From RGIG3701 sp964438515 (GTDB lineage: Bacteria; Planctomycetota; Planctomycetia; Pirellulales; Thermoguttaceae): DNA of 64,000 nucleotides. The DNA is taken from the NCBI GenBank assembly GCA_964438515.1, contig CAYTLK010000002.1, positions 62,001 to 126,000 of the forward strand. The letters are read 5' to 3'. The notes beneath the pieces were generated by a model. The model was given only the letters and a program-made list of their open reading frames with translations. It had not been told where the DNA came from and searched no databases. This document shows positions 30,010 through 39,802 of the stretch, piece by piece (positions within the stretch are counted from its first letter, which is position 1; each line of letters begins with the position of its first letter). The translations under genes were made by a program, and so were the position numbers.

Positions 30010-33000
30010 ATGAAGTCCTTAAATAAAATGTTCCGGTTTGTGGAAGAAAAATGTTTCTTTCTGATGGTCCTTTTCGGCGTCCTGTTTCTTTGGAACGGCC
30101 TGCTTTCCGAACGGTTCCATCTTTCGGAAAACTCCATGATGTTTGCGCAGAATGCGGCGGACGACGATTTCGGCGGCGACGATGATGNNNNNNNNNNNNN
30201 NNNNNNNNNNNNNNNNNNNNNNNNNNNNNNNNNNNNNNNNNNNNNNNNNNNNNNNNNNNNNNNNNNNNNNNNNNNNNNNNNNNNNNNGATGATGCGGCTT
30301 CCGGTGATGATGCTTCCAGCGGCGATGATGCGACTTCCGGCGATGATGATTTCGGCGGCGATGACGACGATGCGGGTTCGAGCGATAAAAAGAAGTCCGG
30401 CGGCGCGAAACACGCAAAAACAGCGGCGGATGCGGAATCTGCGGCGGATGAGGAAGCGGAACAGATTCTGGAACAGTATCGGAGTGACGCGCTCTATTCG
30501 ACGAAAAAGTATGAATATGGAGACGCGGCGATTCGTGAGATTTTGGCGTCCAATCCCTCTTCGGTTCCGGAACTTGTGAAAGCGGCTCGTGAATTTGCGG
30601 CTCTTCGTCGTTTCAAGCTCGCGAATTATTATTACAAAAAGGCGCTTTCGGCTCCGCCCAGTGAGGATGATGTAACGCTTCTCGTGACGCTTTACGGCCG
30701 CGCATTTTTTGCGGCTCTTTCGGAAGACGACGATCTTTCTCCTTCGGGAATCGCGTTTGGAAAGCGCGTCCTCGAAATATTAGAAAAACGTTACAGTTCC
30801 GACCCTGAATTCATTCAGCAGATGATTGAACAGCTGTACAGCACGGTGGAAGGGGAGCGAAAAGTGGCGGAAACGGAGCTGATGATGTACCGTTCCGTCT
30901 CGCTGCCCGCCCTGTTGAACGCGTTTGCTGAGCAGACGGATGAAGGAAAAGTGCGGATTTTGCAGGAAACGCTGCTGATGTTCGGCGACGGTTTGCCGAG
31001 CGCGCTCGCGGCGGGGCTGGAATCTCGAAACGAAAAGCTGCAGCTGGCGGCGGTGCGTCTTTTGACGGCCCAGGTCCCGCAAATGAATCATGAAGCGCTT
31101 TCCATGCTTTTTTATGCGGCTGCGATGGACGGTGAAAAACAGGATTCCGTTCACGATGCCGCTTTGAAGGCGCTTAATAAACTGTCGGGAAAAACGCTCG
31201 TAAAGTCCCAGCTCGCGAAACTGATTGAAACGGAAATCGAAAAACTTCAGTCCGATAAAAAGTTTTTGGAACAGCAGGGAAACGATGCGTCCATTGTGGT
31301 GCTGTGGCGCTGGGACGTCGAAAAGAAAGCGCTCGTTCCGTTTACCGCAAACAATCTGACGTCCTATCGTTTGAATTCTTTTCGGCTTTCAAAAGCCCTT
31401 TGGACGCTTTACCCGCAGTATCCCGCCGCAAAAAAATACCTGTTTTTCACAACGTCCGAGTACCTGACGACCTTTACAGGCACTTACACCGAAACGGAAT
31501 TGAAAACTGCACAGATTTTAAAAACACCCGAATTTGCGCGTTTAGAATCCGAATTTTCGCTGGAAGAGGTCGAAAACTACCTGAAAGAGTGTTTGGAGTC
31601 GAAGTTTTACGATGCGGCGGTGCTTGCGGTTTTGGCGCTTGGGGAAAAAGGGGACGCATCGCTGCTTGAACCGATGGCGATTCGAAAGCAGCAGAAAATA
31701 GATCCCACGCTTTGCGTCACGAATACGGAAAGTTTTTCTCCCATTGTGACGGCGCTTCACTCGCCCAACCGTCTTTTGCGGTTCGCGGCGCTTGAAACGG
31801 TGATGAAACTCAATCCGCAGACCCCGTTTTCCGGTTCGTCGCGCGTGACGGACACGATGGCCTGGTTTTTGAAGACGAACGGCCACTCAAAAGTCCTCGT
31901 TGCAGATTTAACGGATGCGGACGCCACGCTTTTGGGCGGGAGATTTCGACAGGCTGGGCTTGATTTCGAAATTGCGACTTCACCGCGCGCAATCCTTGAA
32001 AAAGCTGTCCAGTACTGCGATTACACTATGATTTTGATGAACGTGCGGCTTCTTGCGGCCAATCCCGACCTGCTTCTTCAGCAGCTGCAAATGGATCCGA
32101 GAACGGCCGACATTCCGGTGGTGCTGCTTGCAAATACGGAAGATTTTAAAAAGGCGGAAGTCCTTGCGCGACGGCTTCCTAAATGTATTTGGTTCCCGAA
32201 TCCGACGCGTACGGAGGATTTGCAGCTGCTTTTGACGCTCGTCGCGCAGGTTCAAACTTCGGTGAATCTGAAAGACGAACAGCGTGTGGCGGAAACTCGG
32301 GCCATTTTGTTGTGGACGCGTGACGTTGTGCGGTCCCATCAGTCCGGATGGGTGCAGAAGAAACCGCTTCCGCTTCCTCCTGAGGATTTGTACGCTTGGA
32401 CCCTCAAGCGCAACCCCGCCGGCGCACCGTCTCCCGCCGACGTTTCGTCTTCCGCCGGAAAAGCCTCCAAGAGTTCCGTACTTGCGAATGATTCTGGGGA
32501 AAATGCGGCGAGTACTGAAAATGCGGCGGGTACGGAAAATGTTACGAGTGCAGTGAATGTGGAAGATACGAAGAATGTGGACTCTGGGAAAGACGCTTCG
32601 GGTGCCGAATCCGACCCGCTTGAAGAAATGGAGCCGGAAAAAGACGAATTCAGTGTGGATGATGAAGAACTGGAAATGGATTCCGCGTCTGAAGAGGCGC
32701 TGGATGACGGTTCCGGCGACTCGGAACTGGATGAAATTCTTTCCTCCGGGGAGGCGCTTCCCGAAACTTCCGCCGCCGCGAATTCACCTTCGGATGCGTC
32801 CGCCCAGGCGTCAGTTCCCGGTGCGGAGCCGCAGCGTACGGGTGAGTGGGAACAAGCGCCGCTGCAAATTTACGATGTTTCGAAACTGATTCCGCCGGTG
32901 TTGAGGATTTATTACATTCCTGAATTTCTGAAAGAGTCGCTGGAAGTGATGCGCTGGAGCGGGACGCCGGAGACTCAGCACGCGCTGGCGTACGCAGGAA

Positions 33001-33650
33001 GTGCCGGAACGTTCAGTTATTCGGCGTCGAAGCGGGCGGCACTGGTTCTGCGGGAAAATATTCTGCGGTACGGTGTGCTGATGACGACGAAAGAGGTCGG
33101 CGATTTGTACGATTTGTACAACAACACCCCGGCTGGAAAGACGAAACTTTTGGAGGTGCGCGGTCTGGTTCTGGATGCGTTGGAGGTCGCGATCAATCCG
33201 AAAGCAAAACCCGACCCGGAAATCGACGTCGTTCCTGAACCGCAAAGTGAAGATGTGGAAAATGAAGAAGCAACAGAAGAAGATACGGCCGATGAGGAGA
33301 ATGTGACAAACGAAGAGGATGGAGAAGAATATGAGGATACAGAAGAGATGGAAGATGCAGAAGATGTAAAAGATGTTGAGGATACAGAAGATATGAAAGA
33401 TACAGAAAATGTAGAAGATACGGAAGAAATGAAAGAAGCATTCGATGACGAGGAACTGGAAGATGATAAAGATGCAGAGAATGTTGAGGGAGCGAAAGAT
33501 GTAGAAGATACAGGAAATGATAAAGATGTGGAAAATGTTGAAGATAAAGAGCCGGTGTCCGAACCCCAAAAAGAAGTTTTAGACGAAATTGAGGGCGCGG
33601 ACCTCGAAGGAATGGACTTCGAGTGGAACGACGCAGAAGAAAAGAAGTAA
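30010..33650 (+). CDS. Exported HEAT-repeat protein with degenerate receiver domain and acidic tail, interrupted by a scaffold gap
   Basis: One gene split by the gap at 30188-30287. The ATG at 30010 opens a signal/anchor segment (CFFLMVLFGVLFLWNGLL). A DDDFGGDDD / SGDDA acidic repeat enters and leaves the gap, and the frame after it stays open to 33650. Next come TPR-like (LANYYYKKALSAPPSEDD) and HEAT-like helices (SLPALLNAFAEQTDEGK..., SALAAGLESRNEKLQLAAVRLLTA). A stretch KVLVADLTDADATLLGGRFRQ ... MILMNVR ... IPVVLLANTED follows the alpha/beta pattern of a response-regulator receiver, but the phosphoacceptor Asp position reads Asn (LMNV), so phosphorylation is unlikely. The last 120 residues are acidic repeats around VEDTE. 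Probably a periplasmic scaffold; function unknown. Confidence 0.72.
30188..30287. other. Assembly gap (100 N)
   Basis: Exactly 100 Ns inside the Asp/Gly/Ser-coding repeat near the start of the HEAT-repeat gene. Confidence 0.98.
33290..33560 (+). repeat. Degenerate Asp/Glu-coding repeats in the 3' end of the HEAT gene
   Basis: Imperfect 9-18 bp units such as GAAGATACAGAA and AATGTAGAAGAT encode EDTE, NVED and KDVED. They lower complexity and GC relative to the rest of the gene. Confidence 0.7.
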
Positions 33651-33662
33651 GAGGCCGCAAGG

Positions 33663-35549
33663 ATGGGGTACCGCGATTTACGGTCTTGCGTGCAGGATCT
33701 TGAACGGACGGGGCGTCTCGTAACGATCGAGGAATCGGTGGATCCGGTGCTTGAGATTGCGGCCGTTCAGCGTCGGGTGTATGCGGCGGACGGTCCGGCG
33801 GTCCTGTTTACGAACGTGAAAGGGACGCGTTTTCCGATGGTTTCAAACCTTTTCGGAACACGTGAAAGAATTCGGTACATTTTTCGCGACTCGGTGGAAA
33901 TCCTCCCGAAAGTTTTGCGTCTGGGGGTCGATCCGTCCGATTTTATGCGGCGTCCGAGCCTCTATTTGAACTGGCGTACGCCTTGGTCGGGCTGGTGTTC
34001 CCGTCCGAAACTTACGTCGGGCCGAGGCGCACCCGTTTTGGAATCGACCTGCACGCTCGCCGAGCTTCCGCATTTAAAATCTTGGCCGGACGATGGGGGG
34101 GCGTACATCACGCTTCCGCAGGTTTATACGGAAGATCCGACCGCGCCGGGCCTCATGCATTCGAATCTCGGAATGTATCGGGTTCAGCTGGACGGAAATA
34201 CGTACAATGGGACGAATGAGGTCGGAATTCACTATCAGATTCATCGCGGAATCGGGATTCATCACGCTTCGGCGATTGCACGCGGCGAAAAACTGCGGGT
34301 GAATGTGTTCGTCGGAGGGCCTCCTGCGATGACGATTGCAGCGGTTATGCCGCTCCCGGAGGGAATGAGCGAGCTGTTGTTTGCGGGAATTCTGAATCAG
34401 AGGCGCGTCCGGATGGCGTCCGTTCCCCGAACGAATCTTTTACCGGTTTCTGCGGACGCGGATTTCGCCCTTTGCGGGTATTTGGAGCCGGAAACGCTGA
34501 AAAAAGAAGGACCTTTCGGCGACCACGTGGGTTATTATAGTTTATTGCACGATTTTCCTGTAATGCGTGTGGAGCGTATTTTTCATCGTCGGGGCGCGAT
34601 TTGGCCGTTCACGGTGGTGGGTCGGCCGCCGCAGGAAGATTCGATGCTGGGGGAGTTCATTCACGAAATTACGGGCGAACTCATTCCGGAGACGATTCCC
34701 GGCGTCAAAGAGGTGCATGCGGTCGATGATTGCGGCGTCCATCCGCTTCTCCTTGCGATTGGGTCGGAACGTTACACTCCGTACGAAAATCCGAGGCGTC
34801 CGATGGAGCTTTTGACGCTTTCGAACGCGATTCTCGGGGCGGGCCAGCTGTCGCTTGCAAAGTACCTCTTCATTGCGGCCGGCGAGGACGATCCGACGCT
34901 CTCGGTACGCGACGTTCCGCGTTTTTTCACGCACATTCTTTCGCGCGTCGACTGGCGCTGCGACCTGCATTTTCAGACGGGAACGACGACCGACACGCTT
35001 GATTATACGGGCGGAGCGCTGAATCATGGGTCCAAACTCGTGATTTCCGCAGCCGGTCCCGTTCGACGGACTCTTTCGGCGGAACTTTCTTCCGAAGACG
35101 CGCAGCGTCTCGCGCAAAAGTTGGAGCCGCTGGGCGTCCGCGCCCCCGCAGTGATTCTTCCGGGGATTCTGCTTTTTCAGGCTCCGCCGTGGTGTGACGA
35201 CGGAACGCAGCACGATGCGCAGCGTCTCGCGGAAAAGATTTGTGAACGTTTTTCAGATTCGGACGTTTGGGGTCTTTTGAAGACGTTTCCGCTCGTGGTT
35301 TTGACCGATTCGACCGCACGAGCCGCCGCTTCGATTCGAGATTTTCTTTGGACGGCATTTACGAAAACCGACCCGGCGCGCGACCTTTTTGGGGCGGGAG
35401 CGTTCGTTGAAAACCGTCATTATGGGTTCGACGGTCCAATTGTGCTGGACGCTCGGACGAAAACGTTTCATGCGCCGGAACTTTCGGAGCCTCCGGAAGT
35501 CGCGCGGCGAGCGGAAGAAATACTGAGCCGACACCCTTTTGGGAAATAA
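33663..35549 (+). CDS. UbiD family decarboxylase
   Basis: 628 residues, starting 12 nt after the HEAT-repeat gene. The protein carries UbiD-family blocks: FTNVKGTRFPMVSNLFGT near the N-terminus, NLGMYRVQ and IHYQIHRGIG, and the prenylated-FMN/active-site segment EGPFGDHVGYYS with the conserved Glu and Asp. UbiD enzymes use prenylated FMN to (de)carboxylate aromatic or alpha,beta-unsaturated acids. Planctomycetes often make menaquinone by the futalosine route, which uses a UbiD-like decarboxylase, so a quinone role is plausible. No flavin prenyltransferase (UbiX) or mqn gene is in the window to confirm it. It probably depends on transcription from the gene upstream. Confidence 0.88.
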   Translation: MGYRDLRSCVQDLERTGRLVTIEESVDPVLEIAAVQRRVYAADGPAVLFTNVKGTRFPMVSNLFGTRERIRYIFRDSVEILPKVLRLGVDPSDFMRRPSLYLNWRTPWSGWCSRPKLTSGRGAPVLESTCTLAELPHLKSWPDDGGAYITLPQVYTEDPTAPGLMHSNLGMYRVQLDGNTYNGTNEVGIHYQIHRGIGIHHASAIARGEKLRVNVFVGGPPAMTIAAVMPLPEGMSELLFAGILNQRRVRMASVPRTNLLPVSADADFALCGYLEPETLKKEGPFGDHVGYYSLLHDFPVMRVERIFHRRGAIWPFTVVGRPPQEDSMLGEFIHEITGELIPETIPGVKEVHAVDDCGVHPLLLAIGSERYTPYENPRRPMELLTLSNAILGAGQLSLAKYLFIAAGEDDPTLSVRDVPRFFTHILSRVDWRCDLHFQTGTTTDTLDYTGGALNHGSKLVISAAGPVRRTLSAELSSEDAQRLAQKLEPLGVRAPAVILPGILLFQAPPWCDDGTQHDAQRLAEKICERFSDSDVWGLLKTFPLVVLTDSTARAAASIRDFLWTAFTKTDPARDLFGAGAFVENRHYGFDGPIVLDARTKTFHAPELSEPPEVARRAEEILSRHPFGK

Positions 35550-35594
35550 ATTGAAAAATCTTTAAAAATATTGGAAAATTTCTGCCTGTCCAAC

Positions 35595-35623
35595 TTGTAA
35601 AAAGGCGGGATTTCTGTTATTTT
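35595..35623 (+). promoter_or_regulatory. Promoter of the DUF1080/TIM-barrel pair
   Basis: TTGTAA (35595-35600), 17-bp spacer, TATTTT (35618-35623), about 85 nt before the ATG at 35714. Confidence 0.45.
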
Positions 35624-35713
35624 ATTAATAATGTATTTTTTCAGACTCATGGTGAGCCGAAATTTTCAAAATCATTTTGATTGATTTATTCATTAATTTA
35701 TTGGAGTTTTCAA

Positions 35714-36781
35714 ATGAAATACACCTCCATCCTCAGCGCGGCGGTTCTTGCTGCGGCCTTCGTTGGAAGCGCTTTTGCGCAGGAAAAACAGAACGAATAC
35801 ACTTCGGTCGCTGACGTTCAGAAGGTCGCCGACGACTATCGCGATTTTCAAATTCAGGGCGAATACGTTTGGGCCAACGGCGATAAAGTGTTTGCCGTTC
35901 AGTGCATCGCGGACGGCGACGGAAAATTCACCGCAGTCGGTTTCCCCGGCGGTTTCCCCGGTCAGGGTTGGATCGAGAAGGCGGTTCGAATCGTGTACAA
36001 AGGCGGAATTGAAGGCGATGCCGTCGTTTTGAAGCCGGTTTCGATGGACATGGAAGGACAGCGCGAATTGCCGATTCCCGAAGGACACAGCCCCGACATC
36101 GTGAAGATCGATCTTGCGGGACAGAATATGACGTTTGTGTGCCCCAACAAACCCGACCGCGTCGCGAAGAAATTCGATCGCGAGAGTTCCCGCCTCGGAG
36201 CACGCGACACCGGCTGCGTCGTTTTTTACGATGGAATGACGAAGGACGCGACGAATACCGACAGTCTCGCACGTTTCCGTAAAATCAACGACGAAACGGG
36301 CGCCATGTTCTCCGAATTTGCAACGAAAGAACTTGAAAAAGGCAAAGAATGCTTCATTCACGTCGAATTCATGCTTTCCTTTATGCCGCGCGCAAAGAGT
36401 CAGGGGCGTTCCAACAGCGGCGTGTACCTCAATGAGTGCTACGAGTGCCAGGTGCTCGATTCCTTCGGTCTGCGCGGCGAAAATAACGAATGCGGAGGCT
36501 TCTACCAGCAGCAGCGTCCCATCTGCAACGCCGTTTTCAGCCCGCTGAAATGGCAAACGTACGATTTTCATTTCGTCCCCGCAAAGTTCGAAAATGGTAA
36601 AAAAGTCGCCAACGCCCGTGTTGATGTGGCGCTCAATGGAATTATGATTCACAGAGGTCTGGAAATCACCGGACAGACGCCCGGTTGCAAGTCCGAAGCG
36701 GATGAAGCTCGCGGAATTTACTTCCAGGGGCACGGAAATAACGTTCAGTACCGCAATATCTGGGTAAGATACGCAGAATGA
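35714..36781 (+). CDS. Secreted DUF1080 (3-keto-disaccharide hydrolase-type) protein
   Basis: 355 residues from the ATG at 35714, with GGAG 7 nt upstream; the TTG at 35681 is less likely. A signal peptide (about 1-22, ending SAFAQ) precedes an N-terminal region of uncertain fold (about 25-160). The rest is a DUF1080/LamG-like jelly roll with its usual phrases: SNSGVYLNECYECQVLDSFG, CGGFYQQQRPICNA, WQTYDFHFVPAKF and the final QGHGNNVQYRNIWVRY. Members act on 3-keto-glycosides made by dehydrogenases of the GFO/IDH/MocA type. The next gene, 22 nt downstream, encodes an exported TIM-barrel enzyme, so the two likely work together outside the inner membrane. The substrate is unknown. Confidence 0.85.
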   Translation: MKYTSILSAAVLAAAFVGSAFAQEKQNEYTSVADVQKVADDYRDFQIQGEYVWANGDKVFAVQCIADGDGKFTAVGFPGGFPGQGWIEKAVRIVYKGGIEGDAVVLKPVSMDMEGQRELPIPEGHSPDIVKIDLAGQNMTFVCPNKPDRVAKKFDRESSRLGARDTGCVVFYDGMTKDATNTDSLARFRKINDETGAMFSEFATKELEKGKECFIHVEFMLSFMPRAKSQGRSNSGVYLNECYECQVLDSFGLRGENNECGGFYQQQRPICNAVFSPLKWQTYDFHFVPAKFENGKKVANARVDVALNGIMIHRGLEITGQTPGCKSEADEARGIYFQGHGNNVQYRNIWVRYAE

Positions 36782-36803
36782 TTAAGATAGGAAGGTTGGT
36801 TTT

Positions 36804-37682
36804 ATGAAAAAGTTTTTGTTTGCTTTTTCGCTTGCGGCAGCGTTTCTTTCGGCGGCGTTGGTTGCGTCTCCTGCATTTGCGGCGCAGTCGAACGGCGTGG
36901 GAACGAGTGACGATTTTCACGGTCCCGTCGGGATGTGCATGTACAGTTTGCGCGATATTTGTGAAAAACAAAGCGTCGATGCGGCGATGCAGTTTGCGGA
37001 AGACTGCGGTTTTACGATTGTGGAAGCGTCGAATTTCTTCGGACTTTCGGCCTCGGAGTACAAAGAATTGCTCGACAAACACCACCTTTCGGCGCCGTCG
37101 CTCCCCATGGGGTACGGTCAGCTGAAGACGACGGAGTCGCTCAACAAAGTGATCGCGGATGCGAAAGCGATCGGCGCAAAGTACGTTCGTGTTGCGTCGA
37201 TTCCTCATTCTGGAAAAACGTTCACGCTTGAAGAAGCACAGGAAGCGGTCCGCGTCTTCAATGAGGCGGGCGAGTACCTCGCGAAAAACGGTTTGGCGTA
37301 CTGCTACCACAATCACGGCTTCGAGTTCGTCAAATACGACGGCTGTCCGGAGGATGAGTGTTTGTTTGACGTCATCGTTCGCGGCTGCGACCCGCGTTTC
37401 GTCAATTTCGAGATGGATGTTCGCTGGGTGATTGCGCCCGGTTACGACCCCGTCGTGTACATGAAACGCTACCCCGGCCGCTTCAAACTCATGCACGTCA
37501 AAGACGTTTCCGGTAAAGACGGAATGCTTTTCGAACAGGGGCCGATGGATTTTCCGGCAGTTCTGAAAACTGCACAGGAAGTCGGCGGAGTGGAATACTA
37601 CTTCATCGAACACGATGATACGCGAAATATTGAAGCGGTGACGCCTCGAAACATTCAATTCCTCGAAGGGGTGAAGTTTTAG
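36804..37682 (+). CDS. Exported sugar isomerase/epimerase-type TIM-barrel protein
   Basis: 292 residues with a signal peptide (about 1-28, ending AFAAQ). The fold is the xylose-isomerase-like TIM barrel (AP_endonuc_2 family): MCMYSLRDI at strand 1, YVRVASIPHSG, and candidate metal ligands His in YCYHNHGFEF, Glu/Asp in FEMDVRWV, His in MHVKDV and Glu in YFIEHDD. It follows the DUF1080 gene by 22 nt with an AGGAAGG ribosome binding site, and a hairpin terminator lies just after it, so the two form an operon. Related proteins are sugar isomerases/epimerases or lyases of 3-keto-glycosides; export and context favour the latter (inference). Confidence 0.82.
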   Translation: MKKFLFAFSLAAAFLSAALVASPAFAAQSNGVGTSDDFHGPVGMCMYSLRDICEKQSVDAAMQFAEDCGFTIVEASNFFGLSASEYKELLDKHHLSAPSLPMGYGQLKTTESLNKVIADAKAIGAKYVRVASIPHSGKTFTLEEAQEAVRVFNEAGEYLAKNGLAYCYHNHGFEFVKYDGCPEDECLFDVIVRGCDPRFVNFEMDVRWVIAPGYDPVVYMKRYPGRFKLMHVKDVSGKDGMLFEQGPMDFPAVLKTAQEVGGVEYYFIEHDDTRNIEAVTPRNIQFLEGVKF

Positions 37683-37687
37683 AAACT

Positions 37688-37731
37688 CGGTTCAGAAAAG
37701 AAACTTTTGAATTTTGAACCGATTCTTTTTT
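37688..37731 (+). terminator. Terminator of the DUF1080/TIM-barrel operon
   Basis: CGGTTCA (37688-37694) pairs with TGAACCG (37715-37721); an inner AAAAG/CTTTT pairing extends the stem. A T-rich tract follows at 37725-37731. Confidence 0.6.
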
Positions 37732-38005
37732 GAGTCGGAACGGGAGAGGGTGCGGCATGCATCGTCTCCCATTTTTCTTGGAGACGCATGTTTCTTTCCG
37801 ATGGAGCGGGGATAGAATAGGGTACTTGGGAGGTTTGAGATAAATGTGTAGGTTGGGAAAATAAAAAATTTTTGGAAAAACTAAAAAAATTTTTGGGAAG
37901 CGGAAAGTCTGTATGAAATCCTTTTCCTCTATGAAATACGTGTTCAAATGATTTCTTGAGTTGTTGAAGTCGCGTTTTACGTAAGAAAAAAGGGGTAGGG
38001 GGGGC

Positions 38006-38033
38006 TTGAAAAAAAACGAAAAATCACCATAAT
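38006..38033 (+). promoter_or_regulatory. Promoter of the rplY-pth-rpsF-ssb-rplI operon
   Basis: TTGAAA (38006-38011), 16-bp spacer, CATAAT (38028-38033). Confidence 0.5.
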
Positions 38034-38068
38034 AGTGAATTCCATAGCTTATATAGGTCTATGCGAAC

Positions 38069-38090
38069 GTGGGGGCGGTGCGCCTTCCAC
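38069..38090 (+). promoter_or_regulatory. Hairpin in the rplY leader
   Basis: GTGGGGG-CG and CG-C-CTTCCAC fold into a nine-pair stem (two G-U, one bulge) around a 3-nt loop. It lies about 30 nt after the predicted transcript start. A role in ribosomal-protein feedback is possible but unproven. Confidence 0.35.
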
Positions 38091-38187
38091 CCGTAAAAGC
38101 AAATAAGGGAAACGTTTTACTGTAGTGATACAGAAAAGTTTCGGATTCATTTACAGTCGTTTGTACTAATTTTAGTTGAGGTCGTTC

Positions 38188-38823
38188 ATGGCGGAATTGG
38201 AAGTTTTGGAAGTCAAAGTTCGTGATACATTTGGAAAACGCAGAATTCGTCGTCTCCGAGAAGATGGTTTTGTCCCGGCGAACCTCTACGGTCACAAACA
38301 GGATGCGGTGAATTTGATGATTGATGAAATCGCGATGAACAACATCATTCGCCGCGGTCATCAGATTGTAAAGCTCTCCGGCGCGGTTACGGACGAAGCA
38401 CTCATCAAAGAAGTGCAGTGGAACGTCTGGGGAAATGCTATTCTGCATGTGGATTTCGCGCGTATTGATGCGAACGAAAAGATTCAGGTGGTTGTTCCTG
38501 TCGTCCTCAAAGGCGATGCGCCTGGATTGCGCGAAGGCGGCGTTGTGGAGATGCTCGTCCACGAAGTCACGGTCGAATGCGGCGCTCTGGATATTCCGGA
38601 CAACATTTTGGTTCATATCGGTGAACTGGCGCTCGACCAGCAGATCACTCTTGCAGACCTCGCGCTCCCTGAAGGTGTGAAAGTGGATTTGCCCGCCGAC
38701 ACCGTCATCGTGCACTGCATCGAGAAGAAGGAAGAGGAAGAAATCACTCCGGCCGAATCTGTCGATGGTGCAGAACCCGAAGTCATCGCACGCAAAAAGG
38801 ACGAGGAAGAACCCGAAGCGTGA
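38188..38823 (+). CDS. rplY: 50S ribosomal protein L25 (CTC form)
   Basis: 211 residues from the ATG at 38188, with GAGG 6-9 nt upstream; the TTG at 38176 is an unlikely alternative. Residues about 1-95 are the 5S-rRNA-binding L25 domain (VRDTFGKRRIRRLREDGFVPANLYG), about 96-185 the beta C-terminal TL5/CTC domain (VVPVVLKGDAPGLREGGVVEMLVHEVTVEC), then an acidic tail with KKEEEE and DEEEPEA. It binds 5S rRNA in the central protuberance. It opens an operon with pth, rpsF, ssb and rplI, an order seen in planctomycetes. Confidence 0.95.
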   Translation: MAELEVLEVKVRDTFGKRRIRRLREDGFVPANLYGHKQDAVNLMIDEIAMNNIIRRGHQIVKLSGAVTDEALIKEVQWNVWGNAILHVDFARIDANEKIQVVVPVVLKGDAPGLREGGVVEMLVHEVTVECGALDIPDNILVHIGELALDQQITLADLALPEGVKVDLPADTVIVHCIEKKEEEEITPAESVDGAEPEVIARKKDEEEPEA

Positions 38824-38876
38824 GTTCCTCTTTATTCTTTTTGTGTCCGTAATCAAAGGTTGAAACAGGTGGTTCA

Positions 38877-39707
38877 ATGGGGTGGTGGAATTTCCTTAAA
38901 ACATGGTTTTTCCGCGGAGATTCCAGCTCTCTGAAACACGCGAAAATCGTGGACCAGCTGTTTTCTGAGGATTCGGACGCATGGAGCGATGCGGAAAAAA
39001 ACAGGGTGGCGACGCATCCTGCAGATCAAATTTTTGAAGAGGAATATCGGGAGTCTCTTCCAGAGGGTCGGGCCGTCGATTCGATTCTTGCGAAAAAGAA
39101 GAGTGCTTCCGAACTCCTGAACGCCGTGAAAGCGCAGTGCAGCCGTATGAAATTGATTGTTGGTTTAGGCAATCCCGGTTCTCAGTATGTGGGAACTCGG
39201 CATAATATGGGGTACGAAGTGCTTGCGGAGCTCGCAAAACGGTTTGGCAAAGGACGGGCCAAGTCGAAATTTCAGGGAGAAATCATGGAAGGTTCCATCG
39301 CGGGACAAAACGTGATTTTTCTCAGTCCTGTAACTTACATGAATCTGAGCGGCCAATCCGTTCAGCCGTGTAAGGATTTTTACAAGGTCGCCCTTCCAGA
39401 TGTCCTTGTAATTTGTGACGATATTCATCTTCCAGTCGGTAAAATTCGGATGCGGACTCAAGGTTCCGCAGGCGGACAAAAAGGGCTGGCGGATTGTATT
39501 CGAGCACTCGGCACCGATAATTTCACTCGTCTTCGTGTCGGAGTCGGCGAGAAACCGGCCAGTTGGGATTTGGCGGATTATGTTCTTTCCAAATTCAGTA
39601 AACCGGAGCGGGAACTCATTGATATTGCGGTTCAAAACGCAGCAGATGCGGCAGAACTCTGGGTGAAAGAGGGTGCGGACCGTTGCATGACGCATTACAA
39701 CGTCTGA
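38877..39707 (+). CDS. pth: Peptidyl-tRNA hydrolase with a 90-residue N-terminal extension
   Basis: 276 residues from the ATG at 38877. The Pth fold starts only at residue 91 (MKLIVGLGNPG, ATG at 39147). Catalytic and tRNA-contact residues are present: Asn in GLGNPG, the catalytic His in GTRHNMGYE, Asn in YMNLSG and Asp in ICDDIHLPVG. The enzyme frees tRNA from prematurely released peptidyl-tRNA. The extension begins with a tryptophan-rich amphipathic stretch (MGWWNFLKTWFF) and continues charged; it is in frame, has no stop and is preceded by AGGTGG. A start at 39147 would give a normal 186-residue Pth, so the extension may instead be a translated leader. Enzyme call firm, start uncertain. 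Confidence 0.93.
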   Translation: MGWWNFLKTWFFRGDSSSLKHAKIVDQLFSEDSDAWSDAEKNRVATHPADQIFEEEYRESLPEGRAVDSILAKKKSASELLNAVKAQCSRMKLIVGLGNPGSQYVGTRHNMGYEVLAELAKRFGKGRAKSKFQGEIMEGSIAGQNVIFLSPVTYMNLSGQSVQPCKDFYKVALPDVLVICDDIHLPVGKIRMRTQGSAGGQKGLADCIRALGTDNFTRLRVGVGEKPASWDLADYVLSKFSKPERELIDIAVQNAADAAELWVKEGADRCMTHYNV

Positions 39708-39802
39708 AGCGTTCCTTGTTTTAAGGCTTATTTTGCCGTTCGCGACAAATAGTCATATTCATCATTTTGTAGCAGTATTTGTATTTTTTCAGGAGTATAA
39801 CA

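Larger units (their letters stand above)
37732..38187. other. Intergenic region upstream of the ribosomal operon
   Basis: Holds a hairpin CGTCTCC/GGAGACG around 37764-37787, a G-rich then AT-rich stretch without a credible gene, the rplY promoter (38006-38033) and a roughly 148-nt rplY leader with one strong hairpin (38069-38090). Confidence 0.5.
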
